Shown here: piece by piece, positions 1-7,807 of the stretch
Layout: each line of letters opens with the position of its first letter
How positions within the stretch are numbered: the stretch's first letter is position 1
Source: Desulfobacula sp.
GTDB lineage: Bacteria; Desulfobacterota; Desulfobacteria; Desulfobacterales; Desulfobacteraceae
Length of the DNA: 64,000 nt
Assembly (NCBI GenBank): GCA_018645325.1
Contig: JABGOU010000009.1
Span: 1 to 64,000, forward strand
Direction of reading: 5' to 3'
Made by a program: the position numbers and the translations under genes
Notes under the pieces: model-generated
The model's database searches: none
Told to the model about the DNA's origin: nothing
Seen by the model: the letters and a program-made list of their open reading frames with translations, nothing else

Positions 1-322
1 CAACTCTGAGTAGATCGCATATTTTTTGAGCGTCCGACTGGTCATTCTTTTTTTTTGCTGCTGTAATTGCTTTTAACATCTCAGGATGCGCTACTTTGAC
101 TTCAAATGCATGGGGTTTAAGAAAATCATAAATCCAGCCGGTGAACAGTGTAGCCTCCATGGCCACCGTCCAGGATTGGGGAAGCGTCTTCATCCATTCG
201 ATTAATGCCGGACGTGTTGCAGGAATGACTCCTTTACTATGAATAATGCCTTCTTTAGTTTTTACACAAAAAGCGATTATTTTTTTGTGGATATCTAAGC
301 CAATAAAATGCATAATGTTCAT
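1..322 (-). mobile_element. IS110-family transposase, N-terminal part (runs off left edge)
   Basis: The minus strand encodes the first ~107 residues of a DEDD/RuvC-like IS110 transposase, which moves the element through a circular intermediate. Visible motifs are GLDIHKK near the N-terminus (first catalytic Asp), AMEATLFTGW around residue 57, and KNDQSDAQK before the edge, carrying the clustered acidic residues typical of the family. The ATG at 322 is preceded by a strong AAGGAGG ribosome site 7 bases away. A second ATG at 313 is possible. The C-terminal Tnp_20 domain would lie outside the window, so intactness cannot be judged. Confidence 0.88.
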
Positions 323-472
323 CAAAGCCTCCTTGTAGTAATGATTCTGGATGACTCGTGTCAATCCAGCCGCTAACATTAAAGCCATCATGCTACTTGG
401 AGGCTTACCTGTAAAGCGAATCATTCTATTTAAAAGTACTTTTTAAATTTCATTTCACCGTGTTATGATACA

Positions 473-584
473 GTTGCCAGCTCGGAGAATAGGGCAATGC
501 TGGGAAGCAACCTGAGCGCCGTAGCCGGTGACTGGAGCATGGGGGGCAGTGTACAGTCAAATGTATGCTGTCCTTCCCCATGCT
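473..584 (-). ncRNA. Candidate IS110 bridge RNA (structured element)
   Basis: Two hairpins lie in tandem just upstream of the transposase start. The first pairs GTTGC+CAGC (473-481) with GCTG (499-502) and GCAAC (507-511). The second pairs AGCATGGGG (536-544) with CCCCATGCT (576-584) and continues inward through GGCAG-TGTACA to a six-base loop at 556-561. IS110 elements of the IS621 type carry a non-coding bridge RNA upstream of the recombinase, on the same strand, that specifies donor and target DNA. Position and structure fit, but strand and guide loops are inferred; inverted repeats alone do not show which strand is transcribed. Confidence 0.35.
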
Positions 585-770
585 TTTGTCCTTAATGCGC
601 TAAATCCCGGGGTTTGGGGCTGGCCCCAAATATAATCGGGCAAACTTCCTTTAATTTTTTAGCGATCAAAGGCATCATAATGTCATCCAACTTATTCATT
701 CAAACAGCATACTAAATTCTAACGACAAAAATTCACCGGCCGGCGAACGGTTTTTATAAATTTAAACTCA

Positions 771-799
771 TTGACTTCTATGTTTGCAAAAATTATAAT
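771..799 (+). promoter_or_regulatory. Sigma-70-like promoter of the toxin-antitoxin operon
   Basis: TTGACT at 771-776 and TATAAT at 794-799 are separated by 17 bases, a near-perfect consensus. It lies about 40 bases before the antitoxin start and would drive both genes. Confidence 0.75.
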
Positions 800-839
800 C
801 CAGACAGACTAGATGAAATTTATTATAGGGGAGGCAGCT

Positions 840-1091
840 ATGGGAAATATCTGGCAATTACAAGAAGCGAAAAATAAATTTAGCAGTTTAGTGGACAAAG
901 CCCATCATGAAGGTCCTCAATTTGTTACCAAACACGGCAAAGAATCTGTCGTAATCATTGCTATTGAAGACTACCAAAAACTTAGCAAACCAAAATCAGA
1001 TTTATTATCTTTTTTTAAAAGTTCCCCTCTCTTTGGCGTAAATCTTTCTTCCACAAGAGACAAAAATTTTTCAAGAGATGTTGAACTATGA
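840..1091 (+). CDS. Type II antitoxin, Phd/YefM family
   Basis: An 83-residue antitoxin. The N-terminal segment (WQLQEAKNKFSSLVDKA, then GPQFVTKHGKESVVII) is the Phd/YefM DNA-binding fold that dimerises on its own promoter; the lysine/serine-rich tail would wrap and neutralise the toxin. The ATG at 840 is preferred over an in-frame ATG at 813 because AGGGGAGG sits 6-7 bases before it. The stop overlaps the toxin start by four bases (ATGA), giving translational coupling. By family knowledge, the TA complex should autorepress the promoter at 771-799. Confidence 0.88.
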   Translation: MGNIWQLQEAKNKFSSLVDKAHHEGPQFVTKHGKESVVIIAIEDYQKLSKPKSDLLSFFKSSPLFGVNLSSTRDKNFSRDVEL

Positions 1092-1507
1092 AATATTTAT
1101 TAGACACATGTGTTATTTCGGAAATCATCAAACAAAGGCCATCGGTAAAAGTAACGAAATGGATTAAAAAAGAAGATGAAGCCAACTTTTTTATTAGCGT
1201 TTTGACAATTGGTGAACTCCACAAAGGAATTGAAAAATTAACAGAATCACAAAGAAAAGAAAAATTACATAATTGGGTAGAAAATGACCTTAAAGAAAGA
1301 TTTTTGAATAAAATCATCGGTATCGATATGCAGGTTGCGATAATATGGGGGAAAATTCAAGGAATGACAGAACGTATTGGTAAGCCGATGCCGGCGATAG
1401 ATTCGCTCATTGCCGCCACAGGCATTACTCACCATTTAACAGTTGTAACCCGCAACACGTCAGATATGAAAGAAAGTGGCGTGGTTCTATTTAATCCATG
1501 GGAATAA
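1088..1507 (+). CDS. PIN-domain toxin ribonuclease (VapC/FitB-like)
   Basis: A 139-residue PIN-domain protein, normally a Mg-dependent RNase that inhibits translation when free of antitoxin. Acidic active-site residues are visible: Asp in LLDTCVISE at the N-terminus, Glu in TIGELHKGI near residue 43, and Asp in PAIDSLIAATG near residue 104. The C-terminal TRNTSDMK stretch is the usual last PIN strand. It is translationally coupled to the antitoxin. Length and active-site residues look intact, so the module is probably functional. It lies beside an insertion sequence, consistent with an accessory region. Confidence 0.88.
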   Translation: MKYLLDTCVISEIIKQRPSVKVTKWIKKEDEANFFISVLTIGELHKGIEKLTESQRKEKLHNWVENDLKERFLNKIIGIDMQVAIIWGKIQGMTERIGKPMPAIDSLIAATGITHHLTVVTRNTSDMKESGVVLFNPWE

Positions 1508-1600
1508 AAAGAAGCAACTGTTAAATTTTGAACGGTTTCAACTCCTTTCAATATATTGAAGATTAAATTAAAAGATTCTGAAAAGGAAAAGATAAAAAGG

Positions 1601-2425
1601 ATGAAAAAGTATCCACTTGTCAGCGTGATCCTGCCTAGCTATAACCGTGCCTGGACCTTAAAAGATGCTGTTGACTCAGTCCTTTTACAGGACTATCCAA
1701 ATATAGAATTAATAATTATAGATGATGGTTCAGATGATGATACCCAAGAATTGCTTGGGGTATATAAAAATAAAATCACGGTTTTGTGTCAGGAAAACAA
1801 GGGTGTCAGCGCAGCAAGGAACAAAGGGATAAAAGCTAGCAGGGGTAAATTTATTGCCTTGCTGGATTCTGATGATGCCTGGGATAAAAGAAAGATATCC
1901 TGCCAGATGGAATTTTTCAATGATCATCCTGAAGCCTTGATTTGTCAGACTGAAGAGATATGGATAAGAAACGGGAAAAAAGTGAATCCTAAAGTTAAAC
2001 ATAAGAAACCATCGGGAATGATATTTGAGCAGTCATTGCATCTTTGCCTGGTCAGTCCTTCCTCTGTTATGATGAAAAGGCAGTTGTTTGATATGAAAGG
2101 GTATTTTAATGAAACTTTCTTGGTTTGTGAAGATTATGATCTATGGCTCAGGGTCAGTTCAACCCTGCCTGTTTTTTTGATTGATAAACCCTATACCATA
2201 AAAAGAGGGGGCCACAAAGATCAGCTTTCTAATTTTCATTCCCAGGATAAATTCAGAATCCAGTCTTTATCCACCCTTATAGAATCAGGCAGCCTGACAC
2301 AGGAACAGGTACAAAAAGCAAAAAAGGTTTTGAAAAAAAAGTGTGTCATTTATGGGAACGGCTGTATAAAAAGAGGGAAAAACAAAGAAGGGGAATCCTA
2401 TTTAGGGCTTGCAGAATCTGTTTAG
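1601..2425 (+). CDS. Family 2 glycosyltransferase
   Basis: A GT-A-fold glycosyltransferase of about 274 residues that would transfer a nucleotide-activated sugar to a surface glycan. It begins VSVILPSYNRAW, has the nucleotide-binding IIIDDGSDDDT around residue 40 and the metal-binding LLDSDDAW around residue 90. The C-terminal CEDYDLWLR resembles the acidic catalytic-base region of the family. An in-frame TTG at 1556 would add 15 residues; the ATG at 1601 matches usual family starts. The gene is isolated, with no other glycan genes adjacent, so acceptor and sugar are unknown. Confidence 0.85.
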   Translation: MKKYPLVSVILPSYNRAWTLKDAVDSVLLQDYPNIELIIIDDGSDDDTQELLGVYKNKITVLCQENKGVSAARNKGIKASRGKFIALLDSDDAWDKRKISCQMEFFNDHPEALICQTEEIWIRNGKKVNPKVKHKKPSGMIFEQSLHLCLVSPSSVMMKRQLFDMKGYFNETFLVCEDYDLWLRVSSTLPVFLIDKPYTIKRGGHKDQLSNFHSQDKFRIQSLSTLIESGSLTQEQVQKAKKVLKKKCVIYGNGCIKRGKNKEGESYLGLAESV

Positions 2426-2475
2426 ACCTATTTGGCCCTTGCATTTTTTTTAATGAAAAATCGAATTTTTTTTGT

Positions 2476-2748
2476 TCAACCGCCGGCAAGAAATGCGATA
2501 ATCTGTATCTCATCGCCTTTTTTCACTGGCTTTTTAAGCTCTCCGGGATATGCGCTTTCATTGTTCAAATAAATTTCAATATAATGGTGCAAGCCACCTT
2601 TCTTATCAAATATTTCATTCCTCATGCCCGGATAAAGGGTTACAAAATTGTTTAACGCCTCACCAACAGAGTTCCCCTGGACTTCTATTGTTTTCTGGCC
2701 ATTGGTGTGCCGGCGATGGGTTAGGTGTATATGTATTTTTATACTCAT
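2476..2748 (-). CDS. MoaD/ThiS-family small sulfur carrier-like protein
   Basis: A 90-residue ubiquitin-fold protein ending in AFLAGG. The terminal Gly-Gly is the hallmark of MoaD/ThiS carriers, which are adenylated and thiocarboxylated at the C-terminus to donate sulfur for molybdopterin, tungstopterin or thiamin synthesis. The segment VKKGDEIQIIAFLAGG matches the family end. No moaE, moeB/thiF or other cofactor gene is adjacent, so the pathway cannot be assigned. It stands alone, convergent with the glycosyltransferase, with 50 bases between the stops. Confidence 0.8.
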   Translation of the reverse strand: MSIKIHIHLTHRRHTNGQKTIEVQGNSVGEALNNFVTLYPGMRNEIFDKKGGLHHYIEIYLNNESAYPGELKKPVKKGDEIQIIAFLAGG

Positions 2749-2874
2749 TTTAATTATTCCTAAGTTCAGGCCTGGAAATTATTTAAATTCAATCTTTAAT
2801 TTTTAAGAATAGTATATCTTGGTATTGAATGCAATGATTTTTTGGCTTCAATATAGCTATATTGTAATCAATTC

Positions 2875-2903
2875 TTGACAAGAAACAGGCCTTGGATTAA
2901 GAT
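2875..2903 (+). promoter_or_regulatory. Sigma-70-like promoter with palindromic -35 region
   Basis: TTGACA (2875-2880) and TAAGAT (2898-2903) are separated by 17 bases. The -35 box lies inside the 13-base palindrome TTCTTGACAAGAA (2872-2884), a possible operator. It would serve the gene at 2956. Confidence 0.55.
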
Positions 2904-2955
2904 TTTACAATGGTTTATATTAATATCTTAAGGTTATTAAAAAGGAATTGAATTT

Positions 2956-3714
2956 ATGGAAATTAAAAAAAATGTACCTTCAAGTCTTGATAAAAATTCA
3001 AAATCAAGATTAATTGTTGACATGCTTACTAGAATTGTAGTCCACTATGGTCTATGGTTTACTGAAGTCAGGCACCAGATGGGCATGGAAAAGGCTCTGG
3101 AGGTTCTTGATAATGCAACTCAAAAGAGCGTTGCAATCGGGTTAAAAAGATTTTCAGATGTCTTAGATTTTGAGATTGAAGATGGTTTGCCTAAAGCATT
3201 GCTGGATATGGACGACGAAAAAAGGCAAGCCTTGATGGGTGCTGTGGCTAAAAACTGGCTGGTGAATGACGGCCTGTGGTTTCAGTCCATTGAAAATGAT
3301 AATGGAATGAATGATGCAAAGCGAGTTAATGATTCTTGTTGGGCTCAATTTTCCCCCTATGAAGCCTTTGCAATTAAAAAATTTTTAAAGCTGGATGATG
3401 AGTGTGGGCTTGCAGGTTTAAAAAAAGCGTTAAATTTCAGGATGTACTCATTAATCAATGAGCAATCTTTTGTTGACGAAGACCCCCAAAGTTTTGTATT
3501 CCAAATGAATGACTGCAGGGTTCAATCTGCAAGGAAAAGAAAAAAACTGGATGATTATCCTTGTAAATCTGCAGGACGGGTTGAATATGAATATTTTGCA
3601 AAGGCTGTTGATAAAAGAATTAAAACCGAATGTATCGGGTGTCCGCCGGATAACCATCCAAAAGAATGGTTTTGTGCATGGCGTTTTACGATGAAAAATC
3701 AAAATAATGGATAA
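2956..3714 (+). CDS. DUF6125-like cytosolic protein (L-2-amino-thiazoline-4-carboxylate hydrolase-like)
   Basis: A 252-residue soluble protein with no signal peptide or membrane segment. The N-terminal half contains IVVHYGLWFTEVRHQMGMEKA, a pattern I associate with DUF6125 proteins of sulfate reducers. The C-terminal part (MNDCRVQSARKRKKL, then YPCKSAGRVEYEYFAK and KTECIGCPPD) has spaced cysteines as in the L-2-amino-thiazoline-4-carboxylic acid hydrolase-like fold. The biochemical role is unknown. It ends 25 bases before the transcarboxylase gene, so it may share its transcript. The family name is from memory and moderately sure. Confidence 0.6.
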   Translation: MEIKKNVPSSLDKNSKSRLIVDMLTRIVVHYGLWFTEVRHQMGMEKALEVLDNATQKSVAIGLKRFSDVLDFEIEDGLPKALLDMDDEKRQALMGAVAKNWLVNDGLWFQSIENDNGMNDAKRVNDSCWAQFSPYEAFAIKKFLKLDDECGLAGLKKALNFRMYSLINEQSFVDEDPQSFVFQMNDCRVQSARKRKKLDDYPCKSAGRVEYEYFAKAVDKRIKTECIGCPPDNHPKEWFCAWRFTMKNQNNG

Positions 3715-3738
3715 ATAGTTTAAGAAAGGGTTTATATT

Positions 3739-5292
3739 ATGGGAGCAACATCTGACAAGATCCAGGAGTTGAAGCAAAAAGAGAAGCACATCATGGGAAT
3801 GGGCGGAGAAAAAGCCCTTGAAAAACGACGGGAAAATGGAAAACTCAATGCCAGGGAACGGCTTGATATTCTTTTTGACAAGGGAAGTTTCAGAGAACTG
3901 GACATGTTTGTCACCCACAGGAGCACTAATTTTGGAATGGAAAATGTGGAGATCCCGGCAGATGGTGTTGTAACTGGGCATGGTAAAGTGGACGGCAGAA
4001 TTGTATTTGCCTATGCCCAGGATTTTACTGCAAGGGCGGGCTCGCTGGGGGAAATGCAGGCCAAAAAAATCTGTAAGGTCATGGATATGGCTTTAAAGGC
4101 AGGTGCGCCGATTATCGGTATGAACGATTCCGGCGGTGCAAGAATTCAGGAAGGAATTGATGCCTTGTCAGGCTATGGTGAAATTTTCTTTAGAAATTCT
4201 GGTGCATCCGGCGTTATTCCCCAGATTTCAGCCATTATGGGGCCCACTGCCGGTGGTGCGGTTTATTCCCCTGCCATGACTGACTTTATTTTCATGGTAA
4301 AAGAATCCAGCTATATGTTTATTACAGGGCCCAATGTTATCAAGGCTGTTACAGGTGAAGAGATCAGCTTTGAAGACCTTGGCGGAGCCATGACCCATAA
4401 CGAAAAATCAGGTGTTGCTCAATTTGCCTGTGAGTCTGATGAAGATGCCCTTATGCAGATCAGAAAACTTTTATCCTATCTGCCATCCAATAATATGGAA
4501 GATCCTCCCTATGTGCCGCCCACGGATGATCCCAACCGCATGGATGAATCCTTAAATTCAATCATACCTGATAATCCCAACAGGGCGTATAATATAAAGG
4601 ATGTCATTACCTCCATTGTGGATGACGGCCAGTATTTTGAGCCACATGAGTATTATGCGAAAAATATGGTGATCTGTTTTGCAAGACTTAATGGGCGTGT
4701 CATTGGTATTATTGCTAACCAGCCCAATTTTCTGGCAGGATGCCTGGACATTGATGCATCAGATAAGGCTACCCGGTTTATCCGGTTTTGTGATGCTTTT
4801 AATGTTCCCATGCTCACTATTGCAGATGTCCCGGGATATCTGCCCGGCAGTAACCAGGAGTGGGGAGGCATTATCCGCCATGGCGCAAAACTTTTATGGT
4901 GCTACTCTGAAGCCACTGTTCCAAAACTTTTATTGATTACAAGGAAAGACTATGGTGGTTCCTATATTGCCATGTGCTCAAGACATCTTGGCGCAGATAT
5001 GGCTTTTGCATGGCCAAGTGCCGAGATTGCCGTCATGGGTGCCGAAGGTGCAGCCAACATTATCCATGCAAAAGAAATAAAAGGAGCAGATGATCCTGCA
5101 GCAAAACGATCAGAAAAAATTGCAGAGTATAATGAGAAATTTTCCAACCCCTATTGTGCTGCTGCAAGGGGTTATGTGGATGCCGTGATCCAACCTTCTG
5201 AAACAAGGCCTCGACTGATTGATGCCCTTGAGGCCATGGCAACAAAAAGAGAACTTAGACCGGCAAAAAAACATGGAAATATACCTGTATAA
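3739..5292 (+). CDS. Methylmalonyl-CoA carboxyltransferase 12S subunit / acyl-CoA carboxylase carboxyltransferase
   Basis: A 517-residue carboxyltransferase of the crotonase superfamily with two homologous halves, which moves carboxyl between biotin and propionyl/methylmalonyl-CoA. Typical segments are EKRRENGKLNARERLDILFD at the N-terminus, DSGGARIQEG around residue 133, GPTAGGAVYSPA, and VPGYLPGSNQEWGGIIRHGA in the C-terminal half. Downstream genes supply a small subunit and a biotin-bearing pyruvate carboxyltransferase, while no biotin carboxylase or membrane decarboxylase subunit is seen. A methylmalonyl-CoA:pyruvate transcarboxylase is therefore favoured. A decarboxylase alpha subunit (MmdA) is the alternative. 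Confidence 0.88.
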   Translation: MGATSDKIQELKQKEKHIMGMGGEKALEKRRENGKLNARERLDILFDKGSFRELDMFVTHRSTNFGMENVEIPADGVVTGHGKVDGRIVFAYAQDFTARAGSLGEMQAKKICKVMDMALKAGAPIIGMNDSGGARIQEGIDALSGYGEIFFRNSGASGVIPQISAIMGPTAGGAVYSPAMTDFIFMVKESSYMFITGPNVIKAVTGEEISFEDLGGAMTHNEKSGVAQFACESDEDALMQIRKLLSYLPSNNMEDPPYVPPTDDPNRMDESLNSIIPDNPNRAYNIKDVITSIVDDGQYFEPHEYYAKNMVICFARLNGRVIGIIANQPNFLAGCLDIDASDKATRFIRFCDAFNVPMLTIADVPGYLPGSNQEWGGIIRHGAKLLWCYSEATVPKLLLITRKDYGGSYIAMCSRHLGADMAFAWPSAEIAVMGAEGAANIIHAKEIKGADDPAAKRSEKIAEYNEKFSNPYCAAARGYVDAVIQPSETRPRLIDALEAMATKRELRPAKKHGNIPV

Positions 5293-5307
5293 GATAAAGG
5301 GATAAAA

Positions 5308-5529
5308 ATGGATAAAAAAAAATTATCTGCAGCCATGGCTGCAGTATTTGCTTACATTAAAACATCAGAGGAAGCAGCTGCCTTCCATGGCTCCCAGGCT
5401 TTAGAACAGATACCGGAACTTTTTGACCATCCCCGGCAGATCATACAGCCAGCCAATATCTGGGGAATGTCGGGAAGAGGGAACCATATGCAGGCCAATG
5501 CGATGATGCAGATGAGGATGTTTAAATAA
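5308..5529 (+). CDS. Small subunit associated with the acyl-CoA carboxyltransferase
   Basis: A 73-residue protein between the two carboxyltransferase genes. It starts with an Ala-rich helix (KLSAAMAAVFAYIKTSEEA) and ends NIWGMSGRGNHMQANAMM followed by MRMFK. An Ala-rich helix plus a C-terminal W-x-GR-x-M pattern resembles the small epsilon/delta-like subunits that bind acyl-CoA carboxylases and decarboxylases; this resemblance is by eye. It starts 15 bases after the 12S stop, so it is operonic. It probably helps assemble the 12S-like hexamer with the biotin subunit. Confidence 0.6.
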   Translation: MDKKKLSAAMAAVFAYIKTSEEAAAFHGSQALEQIPELFDHPRQIIQPANIWGMSGRGNHMQANAMMQMRMFK

Positions 5530-5554
5530 AAAATTTGGCTTCGCGTCTTCGACC

Positions 5555-5618
5555 CAGGTTTTCGGGTAGGCATTAAATTTAAAATTTGCAGGTTTTTAGG
5601 ACAGGCATTAAATATAAA
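5555..5618 (+). repeat. Imperfect tandem repeat, two ~29-base units
   Basis: Two copies of a unit that starts CAGGTTTT and ends AGGCATTAAAT-TAAA lie at 5555-5583 and 5589-5618, in the 125-base gap before the biotin-carrier gene. The reverse complement resembles part of the intergenic unit at 15126-15165. Confidence 0.5.
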
Positions 5619-5654
5619 GTTTTGATAAAAAATAATTTATTCAGGAGAAAATAA

Positions 5655-7667
5655 ATGACAGAGCACACTCAAGTTAAAATGGCTGAGATGAAGTATGATA
5701 AAGACAGGCCAAAGGCTAAACACGAGTTAAAGGTTGAGGATATCTCTCTTCGTGACGGGCACCAGTCGCTTTTTGCCACAAGGGGAAGAACAGAAGATAT
5801 GATCCCCGTAGCTGAAAGAATGGATGAGATCGGTTTCTGGGCTGTTGAAGTCTGGGGCGGTGCAACATTCGATGCCATGCATCGATTTTTAGGCGAAGAT
5901 CCATGGGAAAGACTTCGGACCCTGAAAAGATATTTTAAAAAGACTCCCTTTTCAATGCTTTTAAGGGGCCAGAATCTTGTGGGGTATAGAAATTATGCCG
6001 ATGATGTGGCAAAATTATTTGTGAAAAAAACAGTTGATAACGGGATGGAAGTTTTCAGAACCTTTGATGCCTTAAATGATTATCGAAATTTTGAAACCGT
6101 TGTTCCTGTGATCAAGGAATGCGGTGCCCATTTCCAGGGATGCATCTGCTATACCTTAACCGAACCGAGAATCGGCGGAGATGTGTACACCCTTGAGTAT
6201 TATATACAGAAGGCAAAGGATTTGGAAGCCATGGGCGCAGACAGTATCTGTGTCAAGGATATGGCAGGGCTTTTAGCACCTTATGACGCTTATAAACTTA
6301 TTAAAGCCTTAAAAGACAATGTAAAGCCTTTGATTCATCTTCACAGCCATTTTACTTCCGGAATGAGTCCCATGAGCCATTTCAAGGCCATTGAAGCCGG
6401 GGTAGACATCATTGATACCTGTTTGACCCCCTATGCATACAGAACATCCCATGCGGCTTTAGAGCCTTTTGTTATGTCACTTCTGGGTACCAACAGGGAT
6501 ACAGGATTTGATATTAACGCCCTTGCAGATATCAATGAAATTCTGGAAAAACAAATAATGCCAAAATACAAGCATCTTCTGGATAATACCAAAGTTTCAG
6601 GTATTGATATCAATGTCCTGCTTCACCAGACACCCGGAGGCATGCTTTCCAACCTTGTGAACCAGTTAAGGGATATGGATGCTTTGGATAAAATGGATGA
6701 TGTCCTTAAAGAACTTCCAAGGGTTAGAAAAGAGCTGGGTCAGATTCCGCTGGTAACCCCAACAAGCCAGATTGTAGGTATTCAGACGGTTAACAATGTA
6801 CTGTTTGATACACCTGAGGAACGATATAAAATGGTAACGGCCCAGGTAAAAGATCTTTGTTATGGTCTTTATGGTAAAACAAGTGTTCCCATTGATCCTG
6901 AAGTACAGAAAAAAGCGCTCAAAGGCTATGAAAGAGGGGAAAAACCCATTACCTGTCGACCGGCCCAAGTGCTTGAGCCTGAACTTGAAAAGGCAAAACA
7001 AGAGATCGGCGATCTTGCTGTGGATGATGAAGACCTTATTTTATATGCGCTTTTTCCTGTTACCGGCAAAAAATTTCTTATGCAGAAATATGGTAAGGAA
7101 CAGGTGCCTGAAAGTTTAAAGCCCATCACACTTGAAGATGTGGCAAAACAAGATGCTTTAATTGAAAAAGCCAAAAAAGGCGAACTGGTTGAAAAAACAA
7201 GATTGGAAGATATCCCTGAAAAGAGTGAATATGCACGCACCTTTAACGTATTTGTAGAAGGGGATTATTTTGAAGTGGGTGTTGATGAAGTAGGTGGTGC
7301 CCCTGTTATCACCTACGCAGCTCCTGCTGCTGCTCCTGCGCCTGTGGCCGCTCCGGCAGCACCCGTGGTTCAAGCGGCTCCTGCACAACCGGCCGCCCCT
7401 GCGCCCAAACCTGCGCCTGCTGCCAAAGAAACCCCTGCTCCTGCAGAATCGGCCGGAACACCTGTCAAAGCACCCATGCCGGGTATGGTCATTAAATATG
7501 AAAAAAATGAGGGTGATGCAGTGAATGAGGGTGAAACCGTTGTGGTAATTGAAGCCATGAAAATGGAAAATGCACTGCCTGCGCCCACAAGCGGTGTTAT
7601 TAAATCTATAAATTATAAGAGCGGGGATTCTGTTGCCAAGGGCGAGGTACTTGCAGTGATTGAGTAA
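5655..7667 (+). CDS. Pyruvate/oxaloacetate carboxyltransferase fused to biotin carrier domain (transcarboxylase 5S+1.3S type)
   Basis: A 670-residue fusion. Residues ~25-300 form an HMGL-like TIM barrel with metal-binding DISLRDGHQS and LHSHFTSG; residues ~300-480 are the conserved carboxyltransferase domain. A Pro/Ala-rich flexible linker (~555-600) leads to a biotinyl domain with EAMKMENA, whose Lys carries biotin. It transfers carboxyl between carboxybiotin and pyruvate/oxaloacetate. In the classic Propionibacterium enzyme the 5S and 1.3S parts are separate chains; here they are joined as in PycB/OadA. AGGAG precedes the ATG. It works with the 12S-like subunit upstream. Confidence 0.9.
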   Translation: MTEHTQVKMAEMKYDKDRPKAKHELKVEDISLRDGHQSLFATRGRTEDMIPVAERMDEIGFWAVEVWGGATFDAMHRFLGEDPWERLRTLKRYFKKTPFSMLLRGQNLVGYRNYADDVAKLFVKKTVDNGMEVFRTFDALNDYRNFETVVPVIKECGAHFQGCICYTLTEPRIGGDVYTLEYYIQKAKDLEAMGADSICVKDMAGLLAPYDAYKLIKALKDNVKPLIHLHSHFTSGMSPMSHFKAIEAGVDIIDTCLTPYAYRTSHAALEPFVMSLLGTNRDTGFDINALADINEILEKQIMPKYKHLLDNTKVSGIDINVLLHQTPGGMLSNLVNQLRDMDALDKMDDVLKELPRVRKELGQIPLVTPTSQIVGIQTVNNVLFDTPEERYKMVTAQVKDLCYGLYGKTSVPIDPEVQKKALKGYERGEKPITCRPAQVLEPELEKAKQEIGDLAVDDEDLILYALFPVTGKKFLMQKYGKEQVPESLKPITLEDVAKQDALIEKAKKGELVEKTRLEDIPEKSEYARTFNVFVEGDYFEVGVDEVGGAPVITYAAPAAAPAPVAAPAAPVVQAAPAQPAAPAPKPAPAAKETPAPAESAGTPVKAPMPGMVIKYEKNEGDAVNEGETVVVIEAMKMENALPAPTSGVIKSINYKSGDSVAKGEVLAVIE

Positions 7668-7702
7668 ATCAAAGTTTTATTTTCAATATATTCCAGGTCT
7701 TA

Positions 7703-7741
7703 AAGCATACCGTTTGACAAATCAAACGGTATGCTTATTTT
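7703..7741 (+). terminator. Rho-independent terminator after the transcarboxylase operon
   Basis: Perfect 15-base arms AAGCATACCGTTTGA (7703-7717) and its complement (7722-7736), a 4-base loop, then ATTTT. Confidence 0.85.
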
Positions 7742-7807
7742 GGAGGGCTGAATATTTCAGTGAATAGTCCAGTGAAAGTCCGGGACTTCCAAAAGGAGAT
7801 TGATATC

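Larger units (their letters stand above)
323..839. other. Non-coding stretch between IS110 transposase and toxin-antitoxin pair
   Basis: No convincing protein is encoded here. The stretch holds the upstream end of the IS110 element, two stable inverted repeats (473-511 and 536-584), a GC-rich short inverted repeat TGGGGC/GCCCCA near 616-629, and then AT-rich DNA with the antitoxin promoter at 771-799. The precise end of the insertion element was not identified because the other end is outside the window. Confidence 0.6.
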
